From the NCBI GenBank assembly GCA_023424135.1, contig JAFAEH010000287.1, forward strand, positions 1-23,010: a DNA stretch of 23,010 nucleotides, read 5' to 3'. The notes under the pieces were generated by a model that did not search any database, had not been told where the DNA came from, and saw only the letters and a program-made list of their open reading frames with translations. Shown in pieces: positions 13,471 through 21,064 of this stretch (position 1 is the first letter of the stretch; each line of letters starts with the position of its first letter). The position numbers and the translations under genes were made by a program. This stretch comes from Actinomycetes bacterium (GTDB lineage: Bacteria > Actinomycetota > Actinomycetes > Actinomycetales > Cellulomonadaceae).

Positions 13471-14370
13471 TCACGCGCCGCGCGGGTCGAACGGGTCGAT
13501 GAGCGTGGGGTCGTCGTTGGCGACCGCGTTGACGCGCGGGGACACCGGGACGGCCGTGAGCGACGGGGGTGCGAGCGTCAGCAGCTCGCGGGCCTCGTCC
13601 GCGCCGACGGCCGGGTCGAGCCAGGTCGACCACGCGTCACGCGGGACGACGACCGGCTGGCGGTCGTGGATCGCCGCCATCTCCTGCGTCGCCGCGCGGG
13701 TCACGACCGTGACGGACACGAGCCAGCGCGCGGGGTCGTCGTCGGCCTTCGTCGGGTCGCGCCAGAACTCGTAGAGACCCGCGAGCGCGGCCAGGTCGCC
13801 GTCCGCGGGGTGGATCCAGTACGGCTGCTTGGCCGGGCGGCGGCCCCGCCCGGACGGGGCTGACGTGCGCCCGGAGGCGGCTCGCGCGCGTCCGGACGTG
13901 GCGGACCCAGCCGCGGACGCGCCCGACCCGGCTCCGGGAACGACGGGCCCGCCGGTGCTCCGGGTGGGCTCGCCGCCGGTGAGCGCGGGTAGGTCGAGGA
14001 CGTCCGCGGGCGGCGGAGCGAGCACCTGCCACTCGTAGTAGCCGTCGGCCGGCAGCAGCGCACGCCGTGCGGCGAGCGGGCGCGCGAACGCGGGCTTGTC
14101 CGCGACGGTCTCGGCGCGGGCGTTGATCATGCGGGCGCCGACCGACGGGTCCTTGGCCCACGACGGCACCAGCCCCCAGCGGGCGACGCGGAGCTGGCGC
14201 GTGATCTCGCCGGTCTCGCGGTCGGCGCGCTCGACGACCATCCGCACGCCGTCGGTGGGGGCGATGTTCCAGGACGGCGGCAGCAGCCGCGCGTCGTCGG
14301 CGACGGTCGCCACCGCGAACTCGTCGGCGAGGGCCTGGTCCTCCCGGAATGACGCATACCTGCCGCACAT
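13471..14370 (-). CDS. SRAP/HMCES-type abasic-site-binding protein with long insertion
   Basis: SOS response-associated peptidase family (YedK/HMCES): the N-terminal cysteine forms a thiazolidine DNA-protein crosslink with abasic sites in single-stranded DNA, shielding them. 299 residues, against roughly 220-260 for typical bacterial members. Catalytic set complete: C2 (MCGRYAS; Met1 must be removed), N36 (WNIAPT), E114 (GYYEW) and H235 (IHDRQP). The RWGLVPSWAK and INARAETV blocks are also present. Between GYYEW and PYWIHP there is a roughly 65-residue low-complexity segment (about 117-181) rich in Ala, Gly, Ser, Pro and Arg, where the family usually has a short loop. The start must be the ATG at 14370 because the cysteine has to be residue 2; longer readings of this frame are not real. 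It is divergent from the efflux pump gene, across a repeat-rich gap. Confidence 0.94.
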   Translation of the reverse strand: MCGRYASFREDQALADEFAVATVADDARLLPPSWNIAPTDGVRMVVERADRETGEITRQLRVARWGLVPSWAKDPSVGARMINARAETVADKPAFARPLAARRALLPADGYYEWQVLAPPPADVLDLPALTGGEPTRSTGGPVVPGAGSGASAAGSATSGRARAASGRTSAPSGRGRRPAKQPYWIHPADGDLAALAGLYEFWRDPTKADDDPARWLVSVTVVTRAATQEMAAIHDRQPVVVPRDAWSTWLDPAVGADEARELLTLAPPSLTAVPVSPRVNAVANDDPTLIDPFDPRGA

Positions 14371-14441
14371 GACCGCCACCCTCCCACCCGCCACCGACAT
14401 CGGCACCGGCCGAGCCACCACCGCCACCACGACCACCACCA
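14371..14441 (-). other. G-rich leader of the SRAP gene
   Basis: Read on the minus strand, GGG-T-GGG-A-GGG (14379-14389) plus flanking GG pairs lie 8 nt before the ATG. A longer run of TGG/CGG-type triplets follows upstream (14416-14441). Three GGG tracts with 1-nt loops could form a G-quadruplex with a neighbouring GG. The stretch also contains the GGAGGG-like ribosome-binding site. Structure formation is inferred. Confidence 0.4.
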
Positions 14442-14503
14442 CGCCGAACTCGGACTTCGGCGGCTTCTGACCGGCCAGAAGCCGCCAAAGTCCGAGCTCG
14501 GCG
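14442..14503. repeat. 62-bp near-perfect palindrome in the divergent gap
   Basis: Two 28-bp arms (14442-14469, 14476-14503) pair with only two mismatches around a 6-bp spacer ACCGGC. It lies between divergent promoters, so a simple terminator role is unlikely. Possibilities are a REP-like dispersed palindrome, a cruciform or protein-binding site, or a hairpin at the 5' end of one transcript. Confidence 0.9.
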
Positions 14504-14508
14504 ACGGG

Positions 14509-14530
14509 GGGCGGTCGGTGGGCGGTCGGT
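14509..14530 (+). repeat. 11-bp perfect tandem repeat upstream of the efflux gene
   Basis: GGGCGGTCGGT occurs twice head to tail (14509-14519, 14520-14530). Its period is one helical turn. Confidence 0.85.
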
Positions 14531-14541
14531 GCGGGTGTCGT

Positions 14542-14553
14542 CGAATCGATTCG
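14542..14553. promoter_or_regulatory. LacI-like palindromic operator upstream of the efflux gene
   Basis: CGAATCGATTCG is a perfect 12-bp palindrome with the central CG step and AT-rich half sites typical of LacI-family operators, unusual in such GC-rich DNA. It lies 35 bp before the start of the pump gene. Confidence 0.45.
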
Positions 14554-14588
14554 GCGCAACGGTTCGCCGGTGCGACCATGGAAGGACC

Positions 14589-15938
14589 ATGCGCCACCCC
14601 CACCCCGAGCACGTCCCCGCCGCGGCGGGCACCGACGCACCTGCCCCGACGTCGGCGCCCGAGGCGCACGTACCGTCGTCCGTCTCCGGTGCGACCGGCG
14701 GACCGGCCACCGCCTCCGCGCCGGCCGACGCGCCCCGGTACCGGCCCGACGCCAAGCACGTGCTGCTGCTGGGGACGATGGCCGCGCTGCCGGCCGTCTC
14801 GACCGACATCTACCTCCCGTCCCTGCCGGAGGTCGCGCGCGACCTCGGCACGTCCGCGGCCGCCGCACAGCTGACGATGACGGGCATGCTCATCGGGGGT
14901 GCCGTCGGGCAGCTCGTCATGGGGCCGGTGTCGGACCGCTTCGGGCGTCGCGCACCCGTGCTCGTGGGCGTCGCGCTGCACGTCGTGGTGTCGCTGCTGT
15001 GCGCGATCGCGCCGGCGATCGTCCCGCTCGTCGCGCTGCGGGTCGCGCAGGGGTTCTTCAACGCGTCGGCCACGGTCGTCGCGATGGCGCTGATCCGGGA
15101 CCGGTTCGTCGGGTCGGACGCGTCGCGGCTGATGTCGCGGCTCATGCTCGTGATCGGTGTCGCGCCGCTGTTCGCGCCGTCGCTCGGCGGGCTCATCGCC
15201 GGGCAGTGGGGCTGGCGGTCCGTCTTCGTCGTGCTGGCGCTGTTCGGCGTGGCGCTGTGGGTGCTGGTCGCGCTGAAGATGCCGGAGACGCTGCCCGTCG
15301 GGCGTCGTCGCCCGGGTGGGGTGCGGACCGCGCTGGCGGGCTACCTGCACCTGCTGCGGGACCGGCACTTCGTGGCGCTCGCGGTCCTGCCGGGCCTGAC
15401 GATGGCGGTGTTGATGACGTACGTCGTCGCGTCGCCCTTCGTGCTGCAGGTCGGCTACGGGCTGACGGAGCACCAGTTCGCGCTGCTGTTCGCGGCCAAC
15501 GGGATCGGGCTCGTGCTGGGGGCGCAGGTCAACGCGGCGGTCGTGCGGCGGGTCGCGCCGATCCGGGTGCTGCGGGTCTCGATGGTCGCGACGGTCTTCC
15601 TGACGGGTGGGCTGCTGGCCGTGGTGCTCAGCGGGGCGGGCGGCCTGTGGGCGCTGCTGGTCGTGCTGTGGCTCGTCCTCGCGCTGGTGAACTTCGCACC
15701 GCCGAACGCGACGGCCATCGCGCTCGGTCGGCACGGGACGATGGCGGGGACGGCGGCCGCGTTCATCGGGTCGCTGCAGGCGGGGACGGGCGGTGTCGTC
15801 GCGAACCTGTCGGGTGTGCTCGGGGGTGACGCGGTCGCGATGGCGGCCGTGATGGCCGCGGCGAGCGTCGTGGCGCTCGGGGTGCTCGCGTTCGCGACGC
15901 CGGCGTTCCGGCGCGGCGGGGCGTGGTCGCTCGGCTGA
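14589..15938 (+). CDS. Bcr/CflA-type drug-resistance MFS transporter
   Basis: Twelve-helix major facilitator predicted to export drugs or metabolites by proton antiport. 449 residues: a Pro/Ala/Thr-rich cytoplasmic tail (1-50) precedes the usual roughly 400-residue core. Seen: the helix 1 Bcr signature STDIYLPSLPEVARDL (71-86), motif A GPVSDRFGRR (112-121) in the loop after helix 2, an RVAQGFFNAS helix 4 segment and GWRSVFVVLALFG near helix 6. The ATG at 14589 is preceded by GGAAGGA at a short distance; an in-frame GTG at 14529 falls inside the 11-bp tandem repeat and would add 20 residues, so it is less likely. A LacI-like palindrome lies upstream, so expression may be induced by a ligand. 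The substrate cannot be predicted. Confidence 0.93.
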   Translation: MRHPHPEHVPAAAGTDAPAPTSAPEAHVPSSVSGATGGPATASAPADAPRYRPDAKHVLLLGTMAALPAVSTDIYLPSLPEVARDLGTSAAAAQLTMTGMLIGGAVGQLVMGPVSDRFGRRAPVLVGVALHVVVSLLCAIAPAIVPLVALRVAQGFFNASATVVAMALIRDRFVGSDASRLMSRLMLVIGVAPLFAPSLGGLIAGQWGWRSVFVVLALFGVALWVLVALKMPETLPVGRRRPGGVRTALAGYLHLLRDRHFVALAVLPGLTMAVLMTYVVASPFVLQVGYGLTEHQFALLFAANGIGLVLGAQVNAAVVRRVAPIRVLRVSMVATVFLTGGLLAVVLSGAGGLWALLVVLWLVLALVNFAPPNATAIALGRHGTMAGTAAAFIGSLQAGTGGVVANLSGVLGGDAVAMAAVMAAASVVALGVLAFATPAFRRGGAWSLG

Positions 15939-15954
15939 GCGACCCCCGTCACCC

Positions 15955-15979
15955 GGACGCGCGTCCAGATCGTGGACGC
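15955..15979. terminator. Hairpin after the efflux gene with alternative pairings
   Basis: GCGTCCA (15961-15967) pairs with TGGACGC (15973-15979) across a 5-nt loop. The same GCGTCC also forms the right half of a 12-bp perfect palindrome GGACGCGCGTCC (15955-15966). It is a probable terminator, 16 bp after the stop. Confidence 0.6.
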
Positions 15980-16196
15980 CCGTGTGTGGCACTCAGGTGA
16001 CCCACAGCGTGCACCGCTGCCCATAACGCCCATACCTCCCGGGTGGAAGCACCTCTGACCTGCCAGTTCACCCCGGCCGGCGGGCCCGCGCGGGGATCCG
16101 CGAGACCTAGCGTGACGCGCATCCGATGCAAGAACGCCCTGGTCGACGTCTGCCTGCAGAACTGGACGCACGACCAGGAAGTCGTCCGGGAGAACC

Positions 16197-19100
16197 ATGC
16201 GCCGCCTCGTCGCCACCCTGCTTGCCGCCGTCCTCGTGACGGTCGGGCTCGCCGTGCCCGCAGCGGCCGAGGGGAGCAAGGACCTGTTTCCCGCCACGAG
16301 CACGCCCGTGACGTGCGCTTCCGGAGGGAGCTGCCGACCCGCGATCGAGTGGCGCACGTCGTTCTACGGCCCCACGTGGGCCGGAGGGATCCCCCGACGC
16401 ACCCTGCTCTCCGTCTTCGCGCAGGCCGGTGAGCAGATCCTGGTCGGCTCGTCGTCGATGCCGACGACGTCCGCCCGGGGATCGTCCGACATCGTGGTGT
16501 GGAACCCGGGCGTCGTCGCCGACCCCGCGGTGCAGACCCTGCCCGCGCCGTCGTGGCGGTGCACCGACCAGCGCGCCACGGGTGGCAACAGCGACCGCGG
16601 GTTCATCGCGGACCGGAGCCAGGAGACGGCTGGCGCCCGGTCGGTCGACGGCAGCGGCAACACCGCCGGCTACCGTCCCTGCTACTACACCGCACCCTCG
16701 ACGGGCATCTACCGCGTCGCGTTCTACGGGACCGACGGTGCCGTGACCGACAACCAGGGGACGACGCCCTCCGGTGTCGTCGACCCCGGGACGGGCACGG
16801 CGTTCGACCTGCACCGGTCGGCCGTCAACGCGTGGGACGTGACGGTCCGGGCCGCCTCGACGGCCTCGACCACGAACATCGGCGGACGCCTCTTCACCTA
16901 CACGTACGCGGGGTTCGCCGGCGGCAACGCCAAGCCCGTCTACCTGACGATGTACCTGACGACCCACGACGGGTTCGAGTACGAGGTCGACACCAACGGC
17001 TTCGACCCCGCCGGCTTCGTGTTCTACGGCAACCGCACCGGGTTCCGGAACGCCGACGGGACGCCCCTGAACCGCAACATCATGCCTCCTGACGGGTTGG
17101 GCAACCAGTACGGGCTCACGCAGCTCCTGGGCGGAACCAGCATCGCGCCGGCCGAGTACCCGCTGTCCTTCGAGCCGCTCGCGGACGAGACGCTCGTCGC
17201 ACTGGGCGTCCCGACCGTCCCCGGCGACCCGACGGTCGCCGACGTCTCCTTCGCGGGCATGGTGACGGCCACGGGCAGCTACGTGGGGCAGGGCGGGACG
17301 TTCACGTTCACGACGGGCAGCGCCGGGACGTACGAGATCGTCGTCTCGCGGGACGGCGCGGACTTCGACCCCGGGCTAGGGGCCAACCGTGCGCTGCGCG
17401 CGGTCGTGCCCGCCGGGACGCACACCGTCACCTGGGACGGGCGGGACAACGACGGCGACGCGTTCCCCGTGGGGGACGACTACGACTTCCGCGTGACGCT
17501 GCGCGGCGGCGAGTACCACGCGCCGATGATCGACGTCGAGAGCTCCGTCAACGGCGGTCCGTCGATCACGCTGCTCAACCCGCCGAACAACCTGTGCCCG
17601 TTCACGGGTGAGGTCAGCGACGGGACCAACTGCACGCGCGCCTTCTACGACGACCGCGCCTACGTCTCGTCGGACGGGACGCAAGTCGGCGACCCCGTCA
17701 GCGGGCAGCTCTGCTCGACGCTCGTGCGCGACCCGGGCATGCCGCTGACGACCTTCGCGAACCACGAGACGGGCTTCGACTCCACGGGCACCGAGCGCGC
17801 GTTCGGGACGACCGCCGCAGCCCCCAACGCCAACGCGGCGTGCGGGTCGACGGCGTCGACGCTCGGCGACGCCCGCGGCCTCGACCTGTGGACGTACTTC
17901 CCGTCGACCTCCGTGCAGCGCACGCTCGACGTGCTGCCGGTCCCCGCGGTCCCGGTCCCCGACGACGACGCGTACACGACGACGACGAACACGACGCTGA
18001 CCGTCCCTGCCGCGACCGGTGTGCTCGACGGCGACGCGGGCAGCAACCTCACCGTGACGTCGCACACGACGCCCGCGGCGGGCGGCACGCTCACGCTGGG
18101 CGCCGACGGTGCGCTCACCTACGCGCCGCCGACGGACATGTCCGGCCCCGTGACGTTCGACTACACGGTGACCGACGACGCGGGTCAGTCCGCGTCGGCG
18201 ACCGTCACGATCGCGGTCACGCCCGCCGGGGCCGACGACTCCGGGTCGGTCGCGGTCGGCGGCACCCTGACCGTCGCCGCGGCGTCGGGTCTGCTCGCCA
18301 ACGACCGCGGGACGTCGCTGACGGTCACCTCGGTGACGCAGCCCGCCCACGGGTCGGTGACGTCCGGTGCGGACGGTGCGTACGCGTACACGCCGCCCGC
18401 CGGCTTCTCGGGTGCGGACTCCTTCACGTACACGGCCCGCGACGGCTCGGGGCAGACGTACACGCGCACGGTGTCCCTGACGGTCACGCCGACCGCGGCG
18501 GACGATACGTTCACGACGGGCGCGCAGACCCCGGTGTCCGGGGACGTGCTCGCCAACGACCACGGCACGCTGACGGTCACCGGGTCGAGCGACCCGGCGC
18601 ACGGCGTCGTCGTGCGGGGAACCGGCGGCAGCTTCACGTACACGCCGGACGACGACTGGTCCGGTGTCGACACGTTCACCTACACGGTGAGCGACGGCGT
18701 GAGCCCCGCGGTCACGCGGACGGTGACCGTCACGGTGACCCCGACGGCCGCCGACGACGCGGGCACGACGTCGGCCGGCACGTCGCTGACCGTCGGGACG
18801 GGCACCGGCAACCTGCTCGCGAACGACCTGGGTGCGCTGAGCGTCGGCACGGTCACGGCCCCGCCCGCGCACGGCACGGTGATCGTGCACGCCAACGGCG
18901 CGTACACCTACGTCCCGGACGACGGCTGGTCGGGCGTCGACACGTTCGTCTACTCGGCGTCGGACGGCCACAGCCCGCCGGTCCAGGCGACGGTCACGCT
19001 CACGGTGACGCCGACGGGTGCGGACGACGTGGGCACCACGTCGGTCGGCACACCGCTGGCGACGGGGACGAACCTGCTGGCCAACGACCGTGGCGACCTG

Positions 19101-21020
19101 TCCGCCGCGCTCGAGGACGACGCCGCGCACGGCACGGCCACCGTCGCTGCGGACGGCTCGTGGACGTACACGCCGGTCGCCGGCTGGTCCGGCACGGACA
19201 CGTTCACGTACACCGCGACGGACGGCGCCGGTCAGCGCGTGACGCCGACCGTGACGGTCACGGTGACGCCGACGGGCGCCGACGACGAGACGACGACGAC
19301 CGTGGGTGTGCCCGTCACGCTCGACGGGCCGGGCGTCCTCGCCAACGACGTCGGCACCCTGCACATCGCGTCCGTGACGCAGCCCGCAGCGGGGACCGGC
19401 GAGGTCGAGCTCGTCGGCACCGACGGCGGGTTCACGTACACGCCTCCGGCGGGCTGGTCGGGCCGCACGACGTTCACGTACACCGCGTCCGACGGCACGA
19501 GCACGGTCACACGGACCGTCACGGTCACGGTGACGCCGACCGCGGAGCCGGACTCGGGCTCGACCGGCGTCGGGCAGACGCTGACGGTCGACGCGGCGCA
19601 CGGTGTGCTGGCGAACGACGCGGGTGCGCTGACCGTCACGACGAGCACGCAGCCCGTCGCGGGGTCGGTGAGCGTCGCGCCCGACGGGTCGTACGTGTAC
19701 ACCCCGCCCGCGGAGTGGTCGGGCGCGACGACGCTCACCTACACCGCGTCGGACGGCGTCACGTCGCTGACGCGGACCCTGCGGGTCGTCGTCGTGCCCA
19801 CCGCGGACGACGACCACGGCGCGGTCGCCACGGGCGGCACGCTCGACGTGCCGGCCGTGTCCGGCCTGCTCGCGGGCGACCGCGGGGCGCTGGCCGTGAC
19901 GGGCACCTCGACGCCCGGGCACGGCACCGTCACCGCGCGGCCCGACGGGTCGTGGACGTACGTGCCGACGCCCGGCTGGTCCGGCACCGACACGTTCACC
20001 TACACGGCGAGCGACGGCACGACGACGCTCACCCGCACGGTGACCGTCACGGTCGTGCCCCTGGCCGCGGACGACGCCGCGAGCCTGCCCGCGGGCGGCC
20101 CGACCACCGTGCCCGCCGGTCGCGGTGTGCTCGCGAACGACGGCGGCGACCTCACGGTCGTCGGGCACACGCAGCCCGGCGAGGGACGCGTGGACGTCCG
20201 CCCCGACGGCGGGTACACGTACACGCCCCCGGCGGGCTGGTCGGGCACGACGACGTTCACCTACACGGCGCGGGACGGCGCGGGTCAGGAGGTGACCCGC
20301 ACGGTCACGCTCACGGTCCTGCCCGCCGCGCAGGATGACGCGTACCGCACGGGGTCGAGCACCACGCTGACCGTCGACGCCGGGCGCGGGCTGCTCGTCA
20401 ACGACACCGGTGCGCTGACGGTCGTCGGGCACTCGCAGCCCGCCCACGGCACGGTGGACGTGCGCGCCGACGGGTCGTTCACCCTGACGCCCACGCCCGG
20501 CTGGCACGGCACCGACACGTTCACGTACACGGTCGACGACGGGACGAACCCGCCGCTCACGAGGACCGTGACCGTGACGGTCGACCCGCCTGTGGCCCCG
20601 CCCGCCGGCCACGACGACACCGTGACGGCACGCCCCGGCACGCCCGTCGTGCTGCACCCGCTCGAGAACGACCCGCCGGGGGACGGCCTGGCGTGGGTGC
20701 CCGACACGCTCGTGCTGGTGCACCCCGAGCTGGGCACCACGGGCACGGTCGTCGTGGTCGACGGCGTCGGGCGCTGGGAGGTGCTCGGCGACGGGTCGGT
20801 GCGGTTCACCCCCGCCGACGGGTTCACGGGTCGCGCGACGATCGGCTACCGGGTGACGAACACGGCCGGCGAGACGGTCGAGGGCACGATGGAGGTCCGG
20901 TACGACGCGCTCGCGGCGACCGGGGCGCAGACCGGCGGGCTGCTGGCGCTCGCGGTGCTGCTGCTCGTCGGCGGCGGGGTGCTCGTGCGGGTCCGGCGGC
21001 GGGACACCCGCGGCGCCTGA
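16197..21020 (+). CDS. Giant repeat-built surface protein with LAxTG sortase anchor
   Basis: Predicted wall-anchored fibrous or adhesive protein of 1607 residues. Domains: signal peptide cleaved near AAA-E (24/25). An N-terminal region of about 560 residues that I cannot assign has scattered cysteines and, near 405-435, a FlgD-Ig-like stretch with WDGRDNDGD (413-421, possibly calcium binding). Ten tandem Ig-like repeats of 84-93 residues follow (589-1471), then one divergent repeat (1472-1571) resembling CshA-type fibril repeats (VRFTPADGFTGRATIGYRVTN). The end is LAATG (1572-1576), a hydrophobic helix and a basic tail RVRRRDTRGA, the sorting signal used by class E sortases of high-GC Gram-positives. 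No sortase gene lies in the window. ATG at 16197 is preceded by GGGAG. It is monocistronic: hairpins bound both sides. The function (adhesion, substrate contact or fibril formation) is an inference. Confidence 0.92.
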   Translation: MRRLVATLLAAVLVTVGLAVPAAAEGSKDLFPATSTPVTCASGGSCRPAIEWRTSFYGPTWAGGIPRRTLLSVFAQAGEQILVGSSSMPTTSARGSSDIVVWNPGVVADPAVQTLPAPSWRCTDQRATGGNSDRGFIADRSQETAGARSVDGSGNTAGYRPCYYTAPSTGIYRVAFYGTDGAVTDNQGTTPSGVVDPGTGTAFDLHRSAVNAWDVTVRAASTASTTNIGGRLFTYTYAGFAGGNAKPVYLTMYLTTHDGFEYEVDTNGFDPAGFVFYGNRTGFRNADGTPLNRNIMPPDGLGNQYGLTQLLGGTSIAPAEYPLSFEPLADETLVALGVPTVPGDPTVADVSFAGMVTATGSYVGQGGTFTFTTGSAGTYEIVVSRDGADFDPGLGANRALRAVVPAGTHTVTWDGRDNDGDAFPVGDDYDFRVTLRGGEYHAPMIDVESSVNGGPSITLLNPPNNLCPFTGEVSDGTNCTRAFYDDRAYVSSDGTQVGDPVSGQLCSTLVRDPGMPLTTFANHETGFDSTGTERAFGTTAAAPNANAACGSTASTLGDARGLDLWTYFPSTSVQRTLDVLPVPAVPVPDDDAYTTTTNTTLTVPAATGVLDGDAGSNLTVTSHTTPAAGGTLTLGADGALTYAPPTDMSGPVTFDYTVTDDAGQSASATVTIAVTPAGADDSGSVAVGGTLTVAAASGLLANDRGTSLTVTSVTQPAHGSVTSGADGAYAYTPPAGFSGADSFTYTARDGSGQTYTRTVSLTVTPTAADDTFTTGAQTPVSGDVLANDHGTLTVTGSSDPAHGVVVRGTGGSFTYTPDDDWSGVDTFTYTVSDGVSPAVTRTVTVTVTPTAADDAGTTSAGTSLTVGTGTGNLLANDLGALSVGTVTAPPAHGTVIVHANGAYTYVPDDGWSGVDTFVYSASDGHSPPVQATVTLTVTPTGADDVGTTSVGTPLATGTNLLANDRGDLSAALEDDAAHGTATVAADGSWTYTPVAGWSGTDTFTYTATDGAGQRVTPTVTVTVTPTGADDETTTTVGVPVTLDGPGVLANDVGTLHIASVTQPAAGTGEVELVGTDGGFTYTPPAGWSGRTTFTYTASDGTSTVTRTVTVTVTPTAEPDSGSTGVGQTLTVDAAHGVLANDAGALTVTTSTQPVAGSVSVAPDGSYVYTPPAEWSGATTLTYTASDGVTSLTRTLRVVVVPTADDDHGAVATGGTLDVPAVSGLLAGDRGALAVTGTSTPGHGTVTARPDGSWTYVPTPGWSGTDTFTYTASDGTTTLTRTVTVTVVPLAADDAASLPAGGPTTVPAGRGVLANDGGDLTVVGHTQPGEGRVDVRPDGGYTYTPPAGWSGTTTFTYTARDGAGQEVTRTVTLTVLPAAQDDAYRTGSSTTLTVDAGRGLLVNDTGALTVVGHSQPAHGTVDVRADGSFTLTPTPGWHGTDTFTYTVDDGTNPPLTRTVTVTVDPPVAPPAGHDDTVTARPGTPVVLHPLENDPPGDGLAWVPDTLVLVHPELGTTGTVVVVDGVGRWEVLGDGSVRFTPADGFTGRATIGYRVTNTAGETVEGTMEVRYDALAATGAQTGGLLALAVLLLVGGGVLVRVRRRDTRGA
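17961..20609 (+). repeat. Ten tandem Ig-like repeats within the surface protein gene
   Basis: Units start near 17961, 18231, 18498, 18750, 19020, 19278, 19545, 19806, 20067 and 20331 (252-279 bp each). Each begins with a DD pair (EPD in the seventh unit) and carries LLANDxG-like, YTYTPxxGWSG, DTFTYTxSDG and TRTVTVTVTPTA-like blocks. The last block is nearly identical at DNA level in several units, which suggests repeated duplication or gene conversion. Confidence 0.93.
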
Positions 21021-21026
21021 CGCGTG

Positions 21027-21061
21027 CGGACGGGACCACGCCTGCCGGGTGGTCCCGTCCG
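21027..21061. terminator. Strong bidirectional terminator between the surface protein and aminotransferase genes
   Basis: CGGACGGGACCAC (21027-21039) pairs perfectly with GTGGTCCCGTCCG (21049-21061) across a 9-nt loop, a 13-bp stem. It lies between convergent stop codons at 21020 and 21065. Confidence 0.88.
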
Positions 21062-21064
21062 TCG

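Noticed and set aside
14371..14868. N-terminal extension of the SRAP protein
   Set aside because: The family needs the cysteine directly after the initiator Met, which fixes the start at 14370. The extension would also cross the palindrome and run antisense to the efflux gene.
16020..16110. Possible riboswitch before the surface protein gene
   Set aside because: The leader has only short, ordinary pairings and no core that I recognise, such as a c-di-AMP (ydaO) or c-di-GMP riboswitch.
17840..20338. 832-codon open frame on the plus strand in another frame of the surface gene
   Set aside because: Its Arg/His-rich repeats simply echo the DNA repeats of the true frame.
17961..20609. Possible CRISPR-like array
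   Set aside because: The regular repeats are 252-279 bp protein-coding units in one continuous frame, not short repeats with unique spacers. There are no cas genes.
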